Assembly (NCBI GenBank): GCA_022843385.1
Contig: JALHNT010000016.1
Coordinates: forward strand, 81,937 to 145,936
Origin: Anaerolineae bacterium
Lineage (GTDB): Bacteria; Chloroflexota; Anaerolineae; Aggregatilineales; Phototrophicaceae
DNA: 64,000 nucleotides
Direction of reading: 5' to 3'
Shown here: positions 8,830 through 16,589 of the stretch, one piece after another
Position numbering within the stretch: position 1 is the first letter of the stretch
How the letters are laid out: each line of letters starts with the position of its first letter
Notes under the pieces: generated by a model
What the model was told of the DNA's origin: nothing
What the model saw: only the letters and a program-made list of their open reading frames with translations
Databases searched by the model: none
Program-made: the position numbers and the translations under genes

Positions 8830-9615
8830 TCAGGCGCAGCCGGCCCATTTGAAGACATATCCCTTCCAGGTTTCAGGGGGCAGGCCGGGCGCGTTGACCT
8901 GCACCTCGCCAGAGGCCAACACATAAAGCTGCACCTCGCTGCCCAGCACATGCGGCGTGGAAGCCACCAGGGTGTTTTCAGCCGGTGTTCCAAGCGCCTT
9001 GATCTCGGCATTGGTGACGGCCAGCGCGAAGCTGCCCTGACCCTGCGCGTTGATGGCATAAATCTTCACCATGCCATCCTGACAGTAGATGGCGACCGAT
9101 CCCCAGGGGTCATACTTGTTCTCCCGCCCGTCGCGGAAATTGGCCTTGTTGAACAGATCGGCGATCACGCAGTCCTGTACGAACTGAATAGTGTCTCCGG
9201 CCTGACCAAGATTGCCGTCGACTACAACAGACACTGTTGAGCCCGGCGCGACAGTTGTGGCCGGATCCCAAAACACGATGACGCCCAGTGCCAGATACTC
9301 GGCACCAGCTGCGTCCCCGCTGACATCGGGCAGTGAGCCAGGGAAGTATTTGAGCGGAATATTGGTGTCAACCAAGACAGGGGTAACTCCAAGGCCGTCA
9401 ATGGCGCTGACATTAGCCGTATATCGTTCTGAAAAACTGGCAACGCTGACAATCATCCCATCGGCACAGATAATTTCTACGCGCATGTACCACACGCCGG
9501 CCCCGCCGCCAGCTCGATCCCAGATTGGGCCAGCCAGCCCCGGCGCGAATGAGAGCGAAAACAGAACCAACAATGATAAACCGAGTAAGGAATAACGGAT
9601 CAATCGGCGATTCAT
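8830..9615 (-). CDS. Secreted protein of unknown function
   Basis: 261 residues starting MNRRLIRYSLLG, followed by a hydrophobic stretch and a FAPGLAGP segment, a clear signal-peptide pattern, so the protein is exported. The mature part is beta-rich with four or more cysteines (EIICADG, FVQDCVIAD, AIYCQDG, WAGCA at the C-terminus) that could pair. The EIICADG and AIYCQDGMVKIYAI segments resemble each other, suggesting an internal duplication. I do not recognise the family. ATG 9615 is preferred over the upstream start at 9645 because it sits at the signal peptide and follows AGGAACAGGGG. The gene is divergent from the cyclase gene at 9806. Confidence 0.6.
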   Translation of the reverse strand: MNRRLIRYSLLGLSLLVLFSLSFAPGLAGPIWDRAGGGAGVWYMRVEIICADGMIVSVASFSERYTANVSAIDGLGVTPVLVDTNIPLKYFPGSLPDVSGDAAGAEYLALGVIVFWDPATTVAPGSTVSVVVDGNLGQAGDTIQFVQDCVIADLFNKANFRDGRENKYDPWGSVAIYCQDGMVKIYAINAQGQGSFALAVTNAEIKALGTPAENTLVASTPHVLGSEVQLYVLASGEVQVNAPGLPPETWKGYVFKWAGCA

Positions 9616-9746
9616 GAGATGGCCCCTGTTCCTGAGTGAAGGCACAAGCGATCTGTTTCAATCGCGCTTAAGCATCATCATAGTTGAATTTCCTGATGAA
9701 CCGCAATTGGTCGCAGGTTCGTGATTTGTAATGATTTGTTTTGTTC

Positions 9747-9765
9747 ATAGGGTTTTTCGCCCTAT
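9747..9765 (+). promoter_or_regulatory. Small inverted repeat upstream of the cyclase-ATPase gene
   Basis: ATAGGG (9747-9752) and CCCTAT (9760-9765) form a perfect 6-base inverted repeat around a TTTTTCG loop, about 40 bases before the ATG at 9806 in the divergent spacer. It could be an operator or a leader hairpin. No convincing -35/-10 pair was found beside it. Confidence 0.3.
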
Positions 9766-9805
9766 CTGAGTAAACTAGGTAGGTGTTTCAAGTGGATCAT
9801 CAACC

Positions 9806-12800
9806 ATGAGTGTTCTCTGGGAACCTTACATTCCGGATCTGTTCATTGCTCAACTGACCCGCCAGGTTGATCCGATTGGTCAGGAGCAGCGGTTGGCGGC
9901 GGTTGTTCTCTTTGTCGATGTCTCCGGCTTCAGTCGCATGAGTGAAGCGCTGGGGTATCTGGGCAAGATTGGCACCGAAGAACTGACGCGCATCCTCAAC
10001 GCCTTCTTCGTGCCGATGATCGACGAGATCGAGTCGTATGGCGGCGTCATTGGCAAGTTCGGCGGTGATGCGCTGACCGTTCTGTTTCCGTATACCGCTG
10101 CATCTCAACTGTCTGTTGTCCCTCGGGCAGCCCAATGCGGTCTGGCGATACAGACGAGAGCCGCTGAATTCGCCGAGGTAACAACCAAAGCGGGAACCTT
10201 CCGTCTGGCCGTTAAGGTGGGCGGGGCGATGGGCGAGGCGCTGCTCCTGGTCGTTGGACAGCGTGAGCGCCGCTTGGAGTACATCATCGCTGGCGCGGTG
10301 CTGGATCGCTCGGCTGAGTCGGAGCATGCGGCCGAAGCTGGCGATGTTGTGGTTGAAAATGCCTTGATTCCATTATTGGGCAGCAGTGAACTTCAGCCGC
10401 GTGGTGCTGGGTTCACTCGTATCAACCGGATCATGCAGCCTGAGCCACCGATCCCCGCATTGCCATCAGCGCTAATCCCCGATGATCGCTTGCCGGTTTT
10501 GCGCGCCTTCCTGCACCCGGTGGTGGCTGCACAGATCGAGAAAGGACAGCAATCATTCCTCGGTGAACACCGCAAAGTAACAGTGGTGTTCGTCCGCTTT
10601 GATGGCTTTGATTATGATGGCGATGCTCACGTGGGAGATAAACTTCAGGCGTATGCTGCTCAGGTGATCGACTGCATTCATCGCTATGATGGGTATCTCA
10701 ACAAGATTGATATGGGCGATAAGGGCAGTAAGTTTATTGCCCTGTTTGGAACGCCTGTCGCTCACGAGAACGATGAGGCGCGGGCGCTGCGCTGTGCGTT
10801 GGAAATCAGCCAGATCAAGGGTGTTGTAATGCGCATTGGCGTGAACACCGGCTTCGTCTATTGCGGCCTGGTCGGGTCGGCCTCCCGCCAGGAATATACC
10901 GTGATGGGCGACGCCGTCAATCTGGCGGCGCGTCTGATGCAGGCGGCGCAGCCGTCGCAGGTACTGGTCAGCCTGGCAACCCAACATTCAGCCGGGCTGG
11001 GCTTTGACTGGCAAGCGCTCCCGGCCATTATGGTGAAGGGTAAGGAACAGCCAGTCGAGTTGTTTGAACTCAAAGGGGTGCGCACGTCATCCGGTAATCG
11101 CCTGGCTGAACCGGTGTACACCCTGGAAATGGTCGGGCGGACGGCGGAACTCTCTTTGGCGAAAGAGCGTCTGTCATTGGCTCGGATGGGCGAAGGGCAG
11201 CTAGTGAGTATTCGCGGTGAAGCGGGCATCGGCAAGTCACGCCTCACTGCTGAGGTGGTGCGCGAAGCCCGCCAGCAGGGCTTCGTGGTTTCAGTCGGTG
11301 AATGCCAATCCTACGGCATGAATTCCAGCTTTCTCGTCTGGCAGAAAATCTGGCGCGACCTGCTGGATGTCGATGATGATCTGGATGATGAGGCCGTTGC
11401 TCTGCGCCTGCGCACCGGACTGGCCGCCATCGATGAGCGCCTGGTTCAGCGGCTCCCGCTGCTGGCTCCGGTATTAAACCTGCCGATTGCGGAAAATGAT
11501 CTGACTGAATTGTTGGATGCCCGGACTTTCCGCGAGTTACAACATGATCTTCTCTTTCAGATTTTGCGGCATCGCACTCAGCAATCACCCTTGTTGTTGG
11601 TGTTGGAAGATTGTCACTGGATTGATCCCTTGTCGCTGGACTTTCTGGAATATCTCGCGCCCAATGCGGCTGAACTCTCGCTGGCGCTGCTGGTGATCTA
11701 TCGCCCGAATGACCTAACACAGCCGCTCCTGACATTACCGAATCACACGCTCCTCGATCTGGCCGAGTTCAGCGTGGTGGATATCGAACGGCTCATTGCG
11801 CTCAAGGTCAGTTCGTTATTTGGCTCAGGAGAAACGCTGCCGCGCGCCTTCATTGACCAGGTCATTGCTCGTGCCAATGGCAACCCCTTCTTCGCTGAAG
11901 AGATCATCAATTACATTCATGGACGTGGTATCGTCGCTGGCGATCTGACTGCTCTGAGCCAGGTTGATTTGCCCGCTAGCCTCCACAGCCTGATCATCAG
12001 CCGAATCGATCAGTTGGTCGAAGATGAACGCAACATCCTGCGGGCGGCCAGCGTTGTCGGGCGCCTCTTTCGGGCTAACTGGATCTGGGGTGCGTTCACC
12101 GGTCTTGGTTCGCCGGATTTCATTCAACGGCGGCTGGAATCGTTGAGCCGATTTGATATCACACCACTCCTTTCACCTGATCCCGAACTGGAATACATCT
12201 TCAAGCACATCATCACCCAGGAAGTGGCCTACGACAGTCTGGCTTTTTCGACGCGCGAAATGCTCCATGAGCAAATCGCCGCCTTCGTCGAGGTTGCCTA
12301 CGCCGATCATCTGGAAAGCTACACTGACCTGCTGGCGTTTCATTATGGTCGCAGCCGGAATGTTAATAAACAGCGTGGCTATTTCCGCCGCGCCGCTGAT
12401 GCTGCCAAAGAAGTCTTCGCCAATGACTCGGCCATCCACTTCTACCAACGCTTGCTTCCGCTGCTCTCCGATGAACAAAAGTCCGAAGTATTGTTGAAAC
12501 TGGCTGATGTACTCAAGCTGGTGGGGCGCTGGTCAGAAGCCGAAGCGCATTATCGTACTGTCCTGCAACTGGCAGAAGTCCATCAGGATGTGCGCAGCCG
12601 CGCCCATGCCGAGAGTGCCTTGGGCGAAAGGATGGGGGACACTACCTCGCTGGATGAAGCGCAGATATGGTTGGATCGCGCCCGGCAGACGTTTGACGCG
12701 CTTGGCGATGATGAAGGGCTGGCGCGGACGCTGCAACGTCTTGGGTTGATCTATCTGCGCAAGGAACAACATGCCCAGGCGTTGGAGATTTGCCAGCGTC

Positions 12801-13816
12801 AAATGCAGGTATCCGAACGACTGGGTGACATCAAAGGCATCTTTGAGATCAACAGCGCCCTGGGTTGGATTCACGTCTCACGCGGCGATTACGCATTGGC
12901 GGAAAAACATCTGCGCGAAGCACTTCAACTGGCCGATGATGAAAACTATCGCATGGGTATGGTGCTGGCACTGAACGATCTGGCGGGCGTCTGTTACATG
13001 AAAGGGGATTTGGGGCAATCGCTGTCGAACTGCCAGCAGGGTCTCGCAATTGCCTCGGACATTGGCTGGCGTCGTGAAGTCGGTCGCCTGATCGGGAACT
13101 CCGGCGCGATCTATCACCTGTGTGGCTACTTCTCGGAAGCCCTTCAATGCTACGCCTATGGTCTGGAAATCAACCTCGAGCTGAATGATCTGCGCGGCGT
13201 GTCTTTATGCTGTGCCAACATCGCCTCGATCTACGCCGAGACGGATCGGGTAGCCGCAGCCAGCATGTGGAACGAACTCATGCTGCCCATCACTCAGAAC
13301 CTCGATACCTCCATCCACCTCGAGCTGCTGAATAATCAGGCACACCTGCTGACTCGCAACGGCCAATTTCAGCAGGCCGAATCCTATCTCGCGCAGGTTC
13401 TTGCCTTGTGCCGGCAGACCGGGAATGCGCCGTTGGAGCTTAAGGCACGTCTGTTGGAGGTGCGCCTCAAAGTGAGATTGGGACAGATGAAGACTGAGGC
13501 AGCCCTAAAGCAACTTGTGACCATGTCTCATGACCTGACCAACGATGAGGTTCTAGCCGACCTCTATTACACGATATATCAGTTGCAGCCGGATAGCGAT
13601 GCCAGAAGTCAAGCAGCCGAACGGTACCAGCGCCTGTATGAAGCGACGCCCAATATCGAATATCGCAAGCGCTTCCGCAACCTGACTGGCAACCCACTGG
13701 CTGAACCACCCCGGTTGCCTGCCCTTCCGCCTGATGTGACCAATCACAACTTGAATGTTGAAGAATTGCTGGATCGAATACGTGAACAGTACTCGCTTAA
13801 GGGTGAATCGATTTGA
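9806..13816 (+). CDS. Adenylate/guanylate cyclase-like, AAA/NACHT-type ATPase and TPR regulator
   Basis: 1336 residues. Residues about 30-160 form a class III nucleotide cyclase-like domain with both metal-aspartate positions apparently present (FVDVSGFSRMSE and GKFGGDALTVLF). Residues about 250-400 form a second cyclase domain (RIGVNTGFVYCGLVG, YTVMGDAVNLAARL), but its first metal Asp position reads VFVRFDGF, so it looks degenerate. An AAA_16-type ATPase follows, with Walker A GEAGIGKS near residue 471 and Walker B LLLVLEDCHWID near residue 600. The C-terminal third is TPR-like helical repeats. The architecture matches the large cyclase-ATPase-TPR regulators common in Chloroflexota. It probably integrates signals, through cAMP/cGMP or protein contacts. 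No membrane segment is visible. Confidence 0.85.
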   Translation: MSVLWEPYIPDLFIAQLTRQVDPIGQEQRLAAVVLFVDVSGFSRMSEALGYLGKIGTEELTRILNAFFVPMIDEIESYGGVIGKFGGDALTVLFPYTAASQLSVVPRAAQCGLAIQTRAAEFAEVTTKAGTFRLAVKVGGAMGEALLLVVGQRERRLEYIIAGAVLDRSAESEHAAEAGDVVVENALIPLLGSSELQPRGAGFTRINRIMQPEPPIPALPSALIPDDRLPVLRAFLHPVVAAQIEKGQQSFLGEHRKVTVVFVRFDGFDYDGDAHVGDKLQAYAAQVIDCIHRYDGYLNKIDMGDKGSKFIALFGTPVAHENDEARALRCALEISQIKGVVMRIGVNTGFVYCGLVGSASRQEYTVMGDAVNLAARLMQAAQPSQVLVSLATQHSAGLGFDWQALPAIMVKGKEQPVELFELKGVRTSSGNRLAEPVYTLEMVGRTAELSLAKERLSLARMGEGQLVSIRGEAGIGKSRLTAEVVREARQQGFVVSVGECQSYGMNSSFLVWQKIWRDLLDVDDDLDDEAVALRLRTGLAAIDERLVQRLPLLAPVLNLPIAENDLTELLDARTFRELQHDLLFQILRHRTQQSPLLLVLEDCHWIDPLSLDFLEYLAPNAAELSLALLVIYRPNDLTQPLLTLPNHTLLDLAEFSVVDIERLIALKVSSLFGSGETLPRAFIDQVIARANGNPFFAEEIINYIHGRGIVAGDLTALSQVDLPASLHSLIISRIDQLVEDERNILRAASVVGRLFRANWIWGAFTGLGSPDFIQRRLESLSRFDITPLLSPDPELEYIFKHIITQEVAYDSLAFSTREMLHEQIAAFVEVAYADHLESYTDLLAFHYGRSRNVNKQRGYFRRAADAAKEVFANDSAIHFYQRLLPLLSDEQKSEVLLKLADVLKLVGRWSEAEAHYRTVLQLAEVHQDVRSRAHAESALGERMGDTTSLDEAQIWLDRARQTFDALGDDEGLARTLQRLGLIYLRKEQHAQALEICQRQMQVSERLGDIKGIFEINSALGWIHVSRGDYALAEKHLREALQLADDENYRMGMVLALNDLAGVCYMKGDLGQSLSNCQQGLAIASDIGWRREVGRLIGNSGAIYHLCGYFSEALQCYAYGLEINLELNDLRGVSLCCANIASIYAETDRVAAASMWNELMLPITQNLDTSIHLELLNNQAHLLTRNGQFQQAESYLAQVLALCRQTGNAPLELKARLLEVRLKVRLGQMKTEAALKQLVTMSHDLTNDEVLADLYYTIYQLQPDSDARSQAAERYQRLYEATPNIEYRKRFRNLTGNPLAEPPRLPALPPDVTNHNLNVEELLDRIREQYSLKGESI

Positions 13817-13862
13817 TCAGGCAGCTCAGACAGATGTTTGTGATGGCTATAGCTTCACTGCA

Positions 13863-13889
13863 TTGACGGATAGAAGTAGACGGTATACT
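13863..13889 (+). promoter_or_regulatory. Possible promoter for the single-domain response regulator
   Basis: TTGACG (13863-13868) and TATACT (13884-13889) are spaced by 15 bases, slightly short. Predicted transcription would start about 35 bases before ATG 13932. Confidence 0.4.
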
Positions 13890-13931
13890 CTGAGGATAGA
13901 TTATGTGTCTGTTATGCTCGTAAGGTTTGCC

Positions 13932-14321
13932 ATGTCAATGCATGTTGTGCATATCGAAGATGAAAAACCGCTCAAGGAGATTCTTCGTATTGCATTGCAG
14001 TCGGCAGAACCAGGAATCAAGATGCAGCAGTTCATTCGTGGCGAAGAGGCGCTCCCCTATATCGAAACAAATGCGGCATCGATTGATCTCTACATCATCG
14101 ACATTCGCTTGCCTGGCACTATGGATGGCATAGAGATTGCAAGACGTATCCGTGAACTGAATGCGCCTGGCTATATTGTGATGACCTCGGCTTATTCGCG
14201 CCCCAGCACTGAACTCTTGACCAGCCTCCGACTTGAGTTTTATCCCAAGCCCTGGCATCTCGCAGACATTACTCAGAAGCTGCTGCGCTATCGTGTGAAT
14301 ATTGAAAAGAACACCCTGTAA
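13932..14321 (+). CDS. Single-domain response regulator (receiver)
   Basis: 129 residues, a stand-alone CheY-like receiver. The acidic pair lies in VVHIEDEKPLKE, the phospho-acceptor is Asp57 in YIIDIRLPGTMDG, the switch Ser/Thr lies in IVMTSAYSRP, and the conserved Lys lies in FYPKPWHL. There is no output domain, so it passes signal by protein contact or phosphorelay. An upstream in-frame ATG at 13914 exists; ATG 13932 is chosen because it matches the domain start and has TAAGG upstream. The receiver of the hybrid at 19334 is a clear paralogue (same P-K-P-W ending), suggesting both serve the same relay with the histidine kinase at 14442. Confidence 0.85.
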   Translation: MSMHVVHIEDEKPLKEILRIALQSAEPGIKMQQFIRGEEALPYIETNAASIDLYIIDIRLPGTMDGIEIARRIRELNAPGYIVMTSAYSRPSTELLTSLRLEFYPKPWHLADITQKLLRYRVNIEKNTL

Positions 14322-14401
14322 CAACATCTCAGTCGCTACGCTTTGGCTACGAGTTTAGATTTCCCTACTGAAATACAATCGCCCCCTGCTCATATTCAAT
14401 C

Positions 14402-14407
14402 TATAAT
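14402..14407 (+). promoter_or_regulatory. Possible -10 element before the HAMP-PAS histidine kinase
   Basis: A perfect TATAAT lies 35 bases before the ATG at 14442. The sequence 17 bases upstream (TCGCCC) is a poor -35, so this is a weak call. Confidence 0.3.
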
Positions 14408-14441
14408 ACCCTCATCGATGATGAAAACTGCACCTTAGGAT

Positions 14442-16589
14442 ATGACACCATCGCGTCGTGCCTGGTTCTATCCAGGAATCAACTCACGAATTGTGATTCC
14501 CTTTCTGATGATCGTGCTAATGATCGCGGCATTGGGGATTTTCATTACGACGCGCCTGGTGGCGGGCAGTATCCAGGAACGATTTAGCAACCAGTTGTTC
14601 GATAGCGCCCTGGCGGCCAGTAACGCACTGGTAAAGATTGAGAACGATCAATTGGCTAATCTGCGACTGATGGCCTTCACTGAGGGTGTAGCAGACGCGG
14701 TTACCAGTCGGGACAATACGGCGCTCCAACGGCTTATCATGCCTCTGGCAAGCAACGGCGGGGTCGATTGGGTAATGGTGCTGGATCAATCGGCTCGACC
14801 CATTATCGCCTTCGCGCCAACGGGGGATGTTTCTGTCACCATTGAGGGCGCAGGCAACTTGCCCATCGTCCAGCAAACACTGGCGTCCGAGCATGATGAA
14901 CATGGTGACAAATACGCGGCAGTCCTTCCAGATCAGCAGTTGATGGTGTTTTCTGGCCCGGTACTGAACCCTGATAATCAACGCATTGGGGTCATTGTTG
15001 TTGGCTTGAGTCTCCGCCGTGTAGTTCAATTGCTGGTCGAGCAATCGCTCTCTGCCATTACGCTTTACGGTCTGGATGGACGCGCCTGGGCCAGCTCCTT
15101 CACCCAACCCCTGGAGGTGTTGGCTCTGACCGCGGAAAAGCGCGATACCTTGCTCAACGGCATACAGAATAATGTTACTCCCTTTGATGAACAGTCGATA
15201 GGAGACCGTGACTATCAGGCCATCATTTCGCCGCTTCAGCTTCGTCAGGAGCGGTTGGGCCTTCTATCGGTTGCTCTGCCGAGCGAATTTATCGTTGAAC
15301 GCAGTTCCACCAGTCGCAATATCTTTGCTGCCCTGTTTGCGGCGCTTTTTGTTGGGGTCATTGTGGTGGGTTTTGCCGTATCCAGGACGATTACCTTACC
15401 CGTTTCCCGCTTGGTTGAAACGACGCGCGCCATTCGGTTGGGTGATCTTTCTACGCGAGTTCATCTTGAAACCCCTGATGAGCTGGGCGAACTGGGTGAG
15501 TCGTTTGACGCGATGACTGATAAGCTCGTCCAACAGAACAGCCAGATCAGCCAACTCTATTATGATCAACTGCGCGAGACAGCCCAGCGTGATGCCGTCT
15601 TCACCAGCATCAGTGATGTCTTGTTTGTCCTGGACTCGAAAGGAAAAGTCCTTCAGCGCAACGCCAACGCCCAGGAGCTGGTCGAACGACTCAAGGGGAA
15701 TGCCGAAGATTCTCGCCTCATGCGCGATATATTCGTAGCGCCACAGGAATACTTTGCGCCTCGTCCGGTTCAGCTTGGCTCGCACTTTTATCAAGTTCAC
15801 GTGACTGAAGTGATGCTGGAAGGGAATCGAGCGTTAGGCTATGTTGCGGCGTTTCAGGATATTTCGGCGCTGATCGAAACTGAGCGCGTTAAGGATGATC
15901 TGGTCAAACAGATGTCACATGAGTTGCGTACGCCGCTCGCGGCTATTCGGGGATATGTTGATCTGGTCAAGATGCTGGAAAGCCCACAGTTGACGGATCA
16001 GGGACGACAGTTTGTTGATCTGGCACTCGACAACCTCTCGATTCTGGAGCGGATGGTCAACGAAGTGGTCGATGTCAGCGTCGTTGTATCCAATCATTTT
16101 TATCTCGATGCACAATACACCGATGTCCGCGATATCGCGCGTGAGCGCTTTGATCACTGGTTGCCGGCGATGGCGAAACGTCACCTCAATTTTCGCTTCA
16201 ATGCGCCTGATCTCGCTGTTTGTGTGGAAATCGATGTGGATCGTATGGCCCAGGTTATCGACCATATCTTGCGCAATGCCTATAGCTATTCTCTGGAGGG
16301 CGGCCAGGTCCTCCTCACTGTGGGTCAGCAAGCGGAAAAGGTCTTCATCCGTATCGAGGATGAGGGTGTTGGTATTGGTGCCGATGAAGTTGATCGGGTA
16401 TTTGAGCGTATGTACCGCGGGCGTTCAGCGGATGCTGGCCCAACTGATGCGCGCGGTCTCGGCCTGGGCTTATATTTGTCGAAGATGATTGTGGAGGCAC
16501 ACCAGGGAACAATTGACCTGACCAGTCAGGAGGGACAGGGAACAACCGTTACGATCCACTTGCCAGTACGGGAGGCAGAGGGTGGCTAA
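14442..16589 (+). CDS. Transmembrane sensor histidine kinase (Cache-like-HAMP-PAS-HisKA-HATPase)
   Basis: 715 residues. A first membrane helix at about 18-40 is followed by an extracytoplasmic sensor of roughly 250 residues with a Cache-like pattern, including VDWVMVLDQSARPIIAFAP. A second helix lies at about 293-314, then HAMP (ITLPVSRLVETTRAIRLGDL), a PAS-like stretch at about 380-470, HisKA with His493 in KQMSHELRTPLAA, and an HATPase with HILRNAYSYS (N box), DEGVGI (G1) and RGLGLGLYL (G2). It should autophosphorylate on His493 and pass phosphate to a receiver, either the upstream 13932 product or the hybrid at 19334. The next gene starts within its last 8 bases, indicating translational coupling. 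Confidence 0.9.
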   Translation: MTPSRRAWFYPGINSRIVIPFLMIVLMIAALGIFITTRLVAGSIQERFSNQLFDSALAASNALVKIENDQLANLRLMAFTEGVADAVTSRDNTALQRLIMPLASNGGVDWVMVLDQSARPIIAFAPTGDVSVTIEGAGNLPIVQQTLASEHDEHGDKYAAVLPDQQLMVFSGPVLNPDNQRIGVIVVGLSLRRVVQLLVEQSLSAITLYGLDGRAWASSFTQPLEVLALTAEKRDTLLNGIQNNVTPFDEQSIGDRDYQAIISPLQLRQERLGLLSVALPSEFIVERSSTSRNIFAALFAALFVGVIVVGFAVSRTITLPVSRLVETTRAIRLGDLSTRVHLETPDELGELGESFDAMTDKLVQQNSQISQLYYDQLRETAQRDAVFTSISDVLFVLDSKGKVLQRNANAQELVERLKGNAEDSRLMRDIFVAPQEYFAPRPVQLGSHFYQVHVTEVMLEGNRALGYVAAFQDISALIETERVKDDLVKQMSHELRTPLAAIRGYVDLVKMLESPQLTDQGRQFVDLALDNLSILERMVNEVVDVSVVVSNHFYLDAQYTDVRDIARERFDHWLPAMAKRHLNFRFNAPDLAVCVEIDVDRMAQVIDHILRNAYSYSLEGGQVLLTVGQQAEKVFIRIEDEGVGIGADEVDRVFERMYRGRSADAGPTDARGLGLGLYLSKMIVEAHQGTIDLTSQEGQGTTVTIHLPVREAEGG

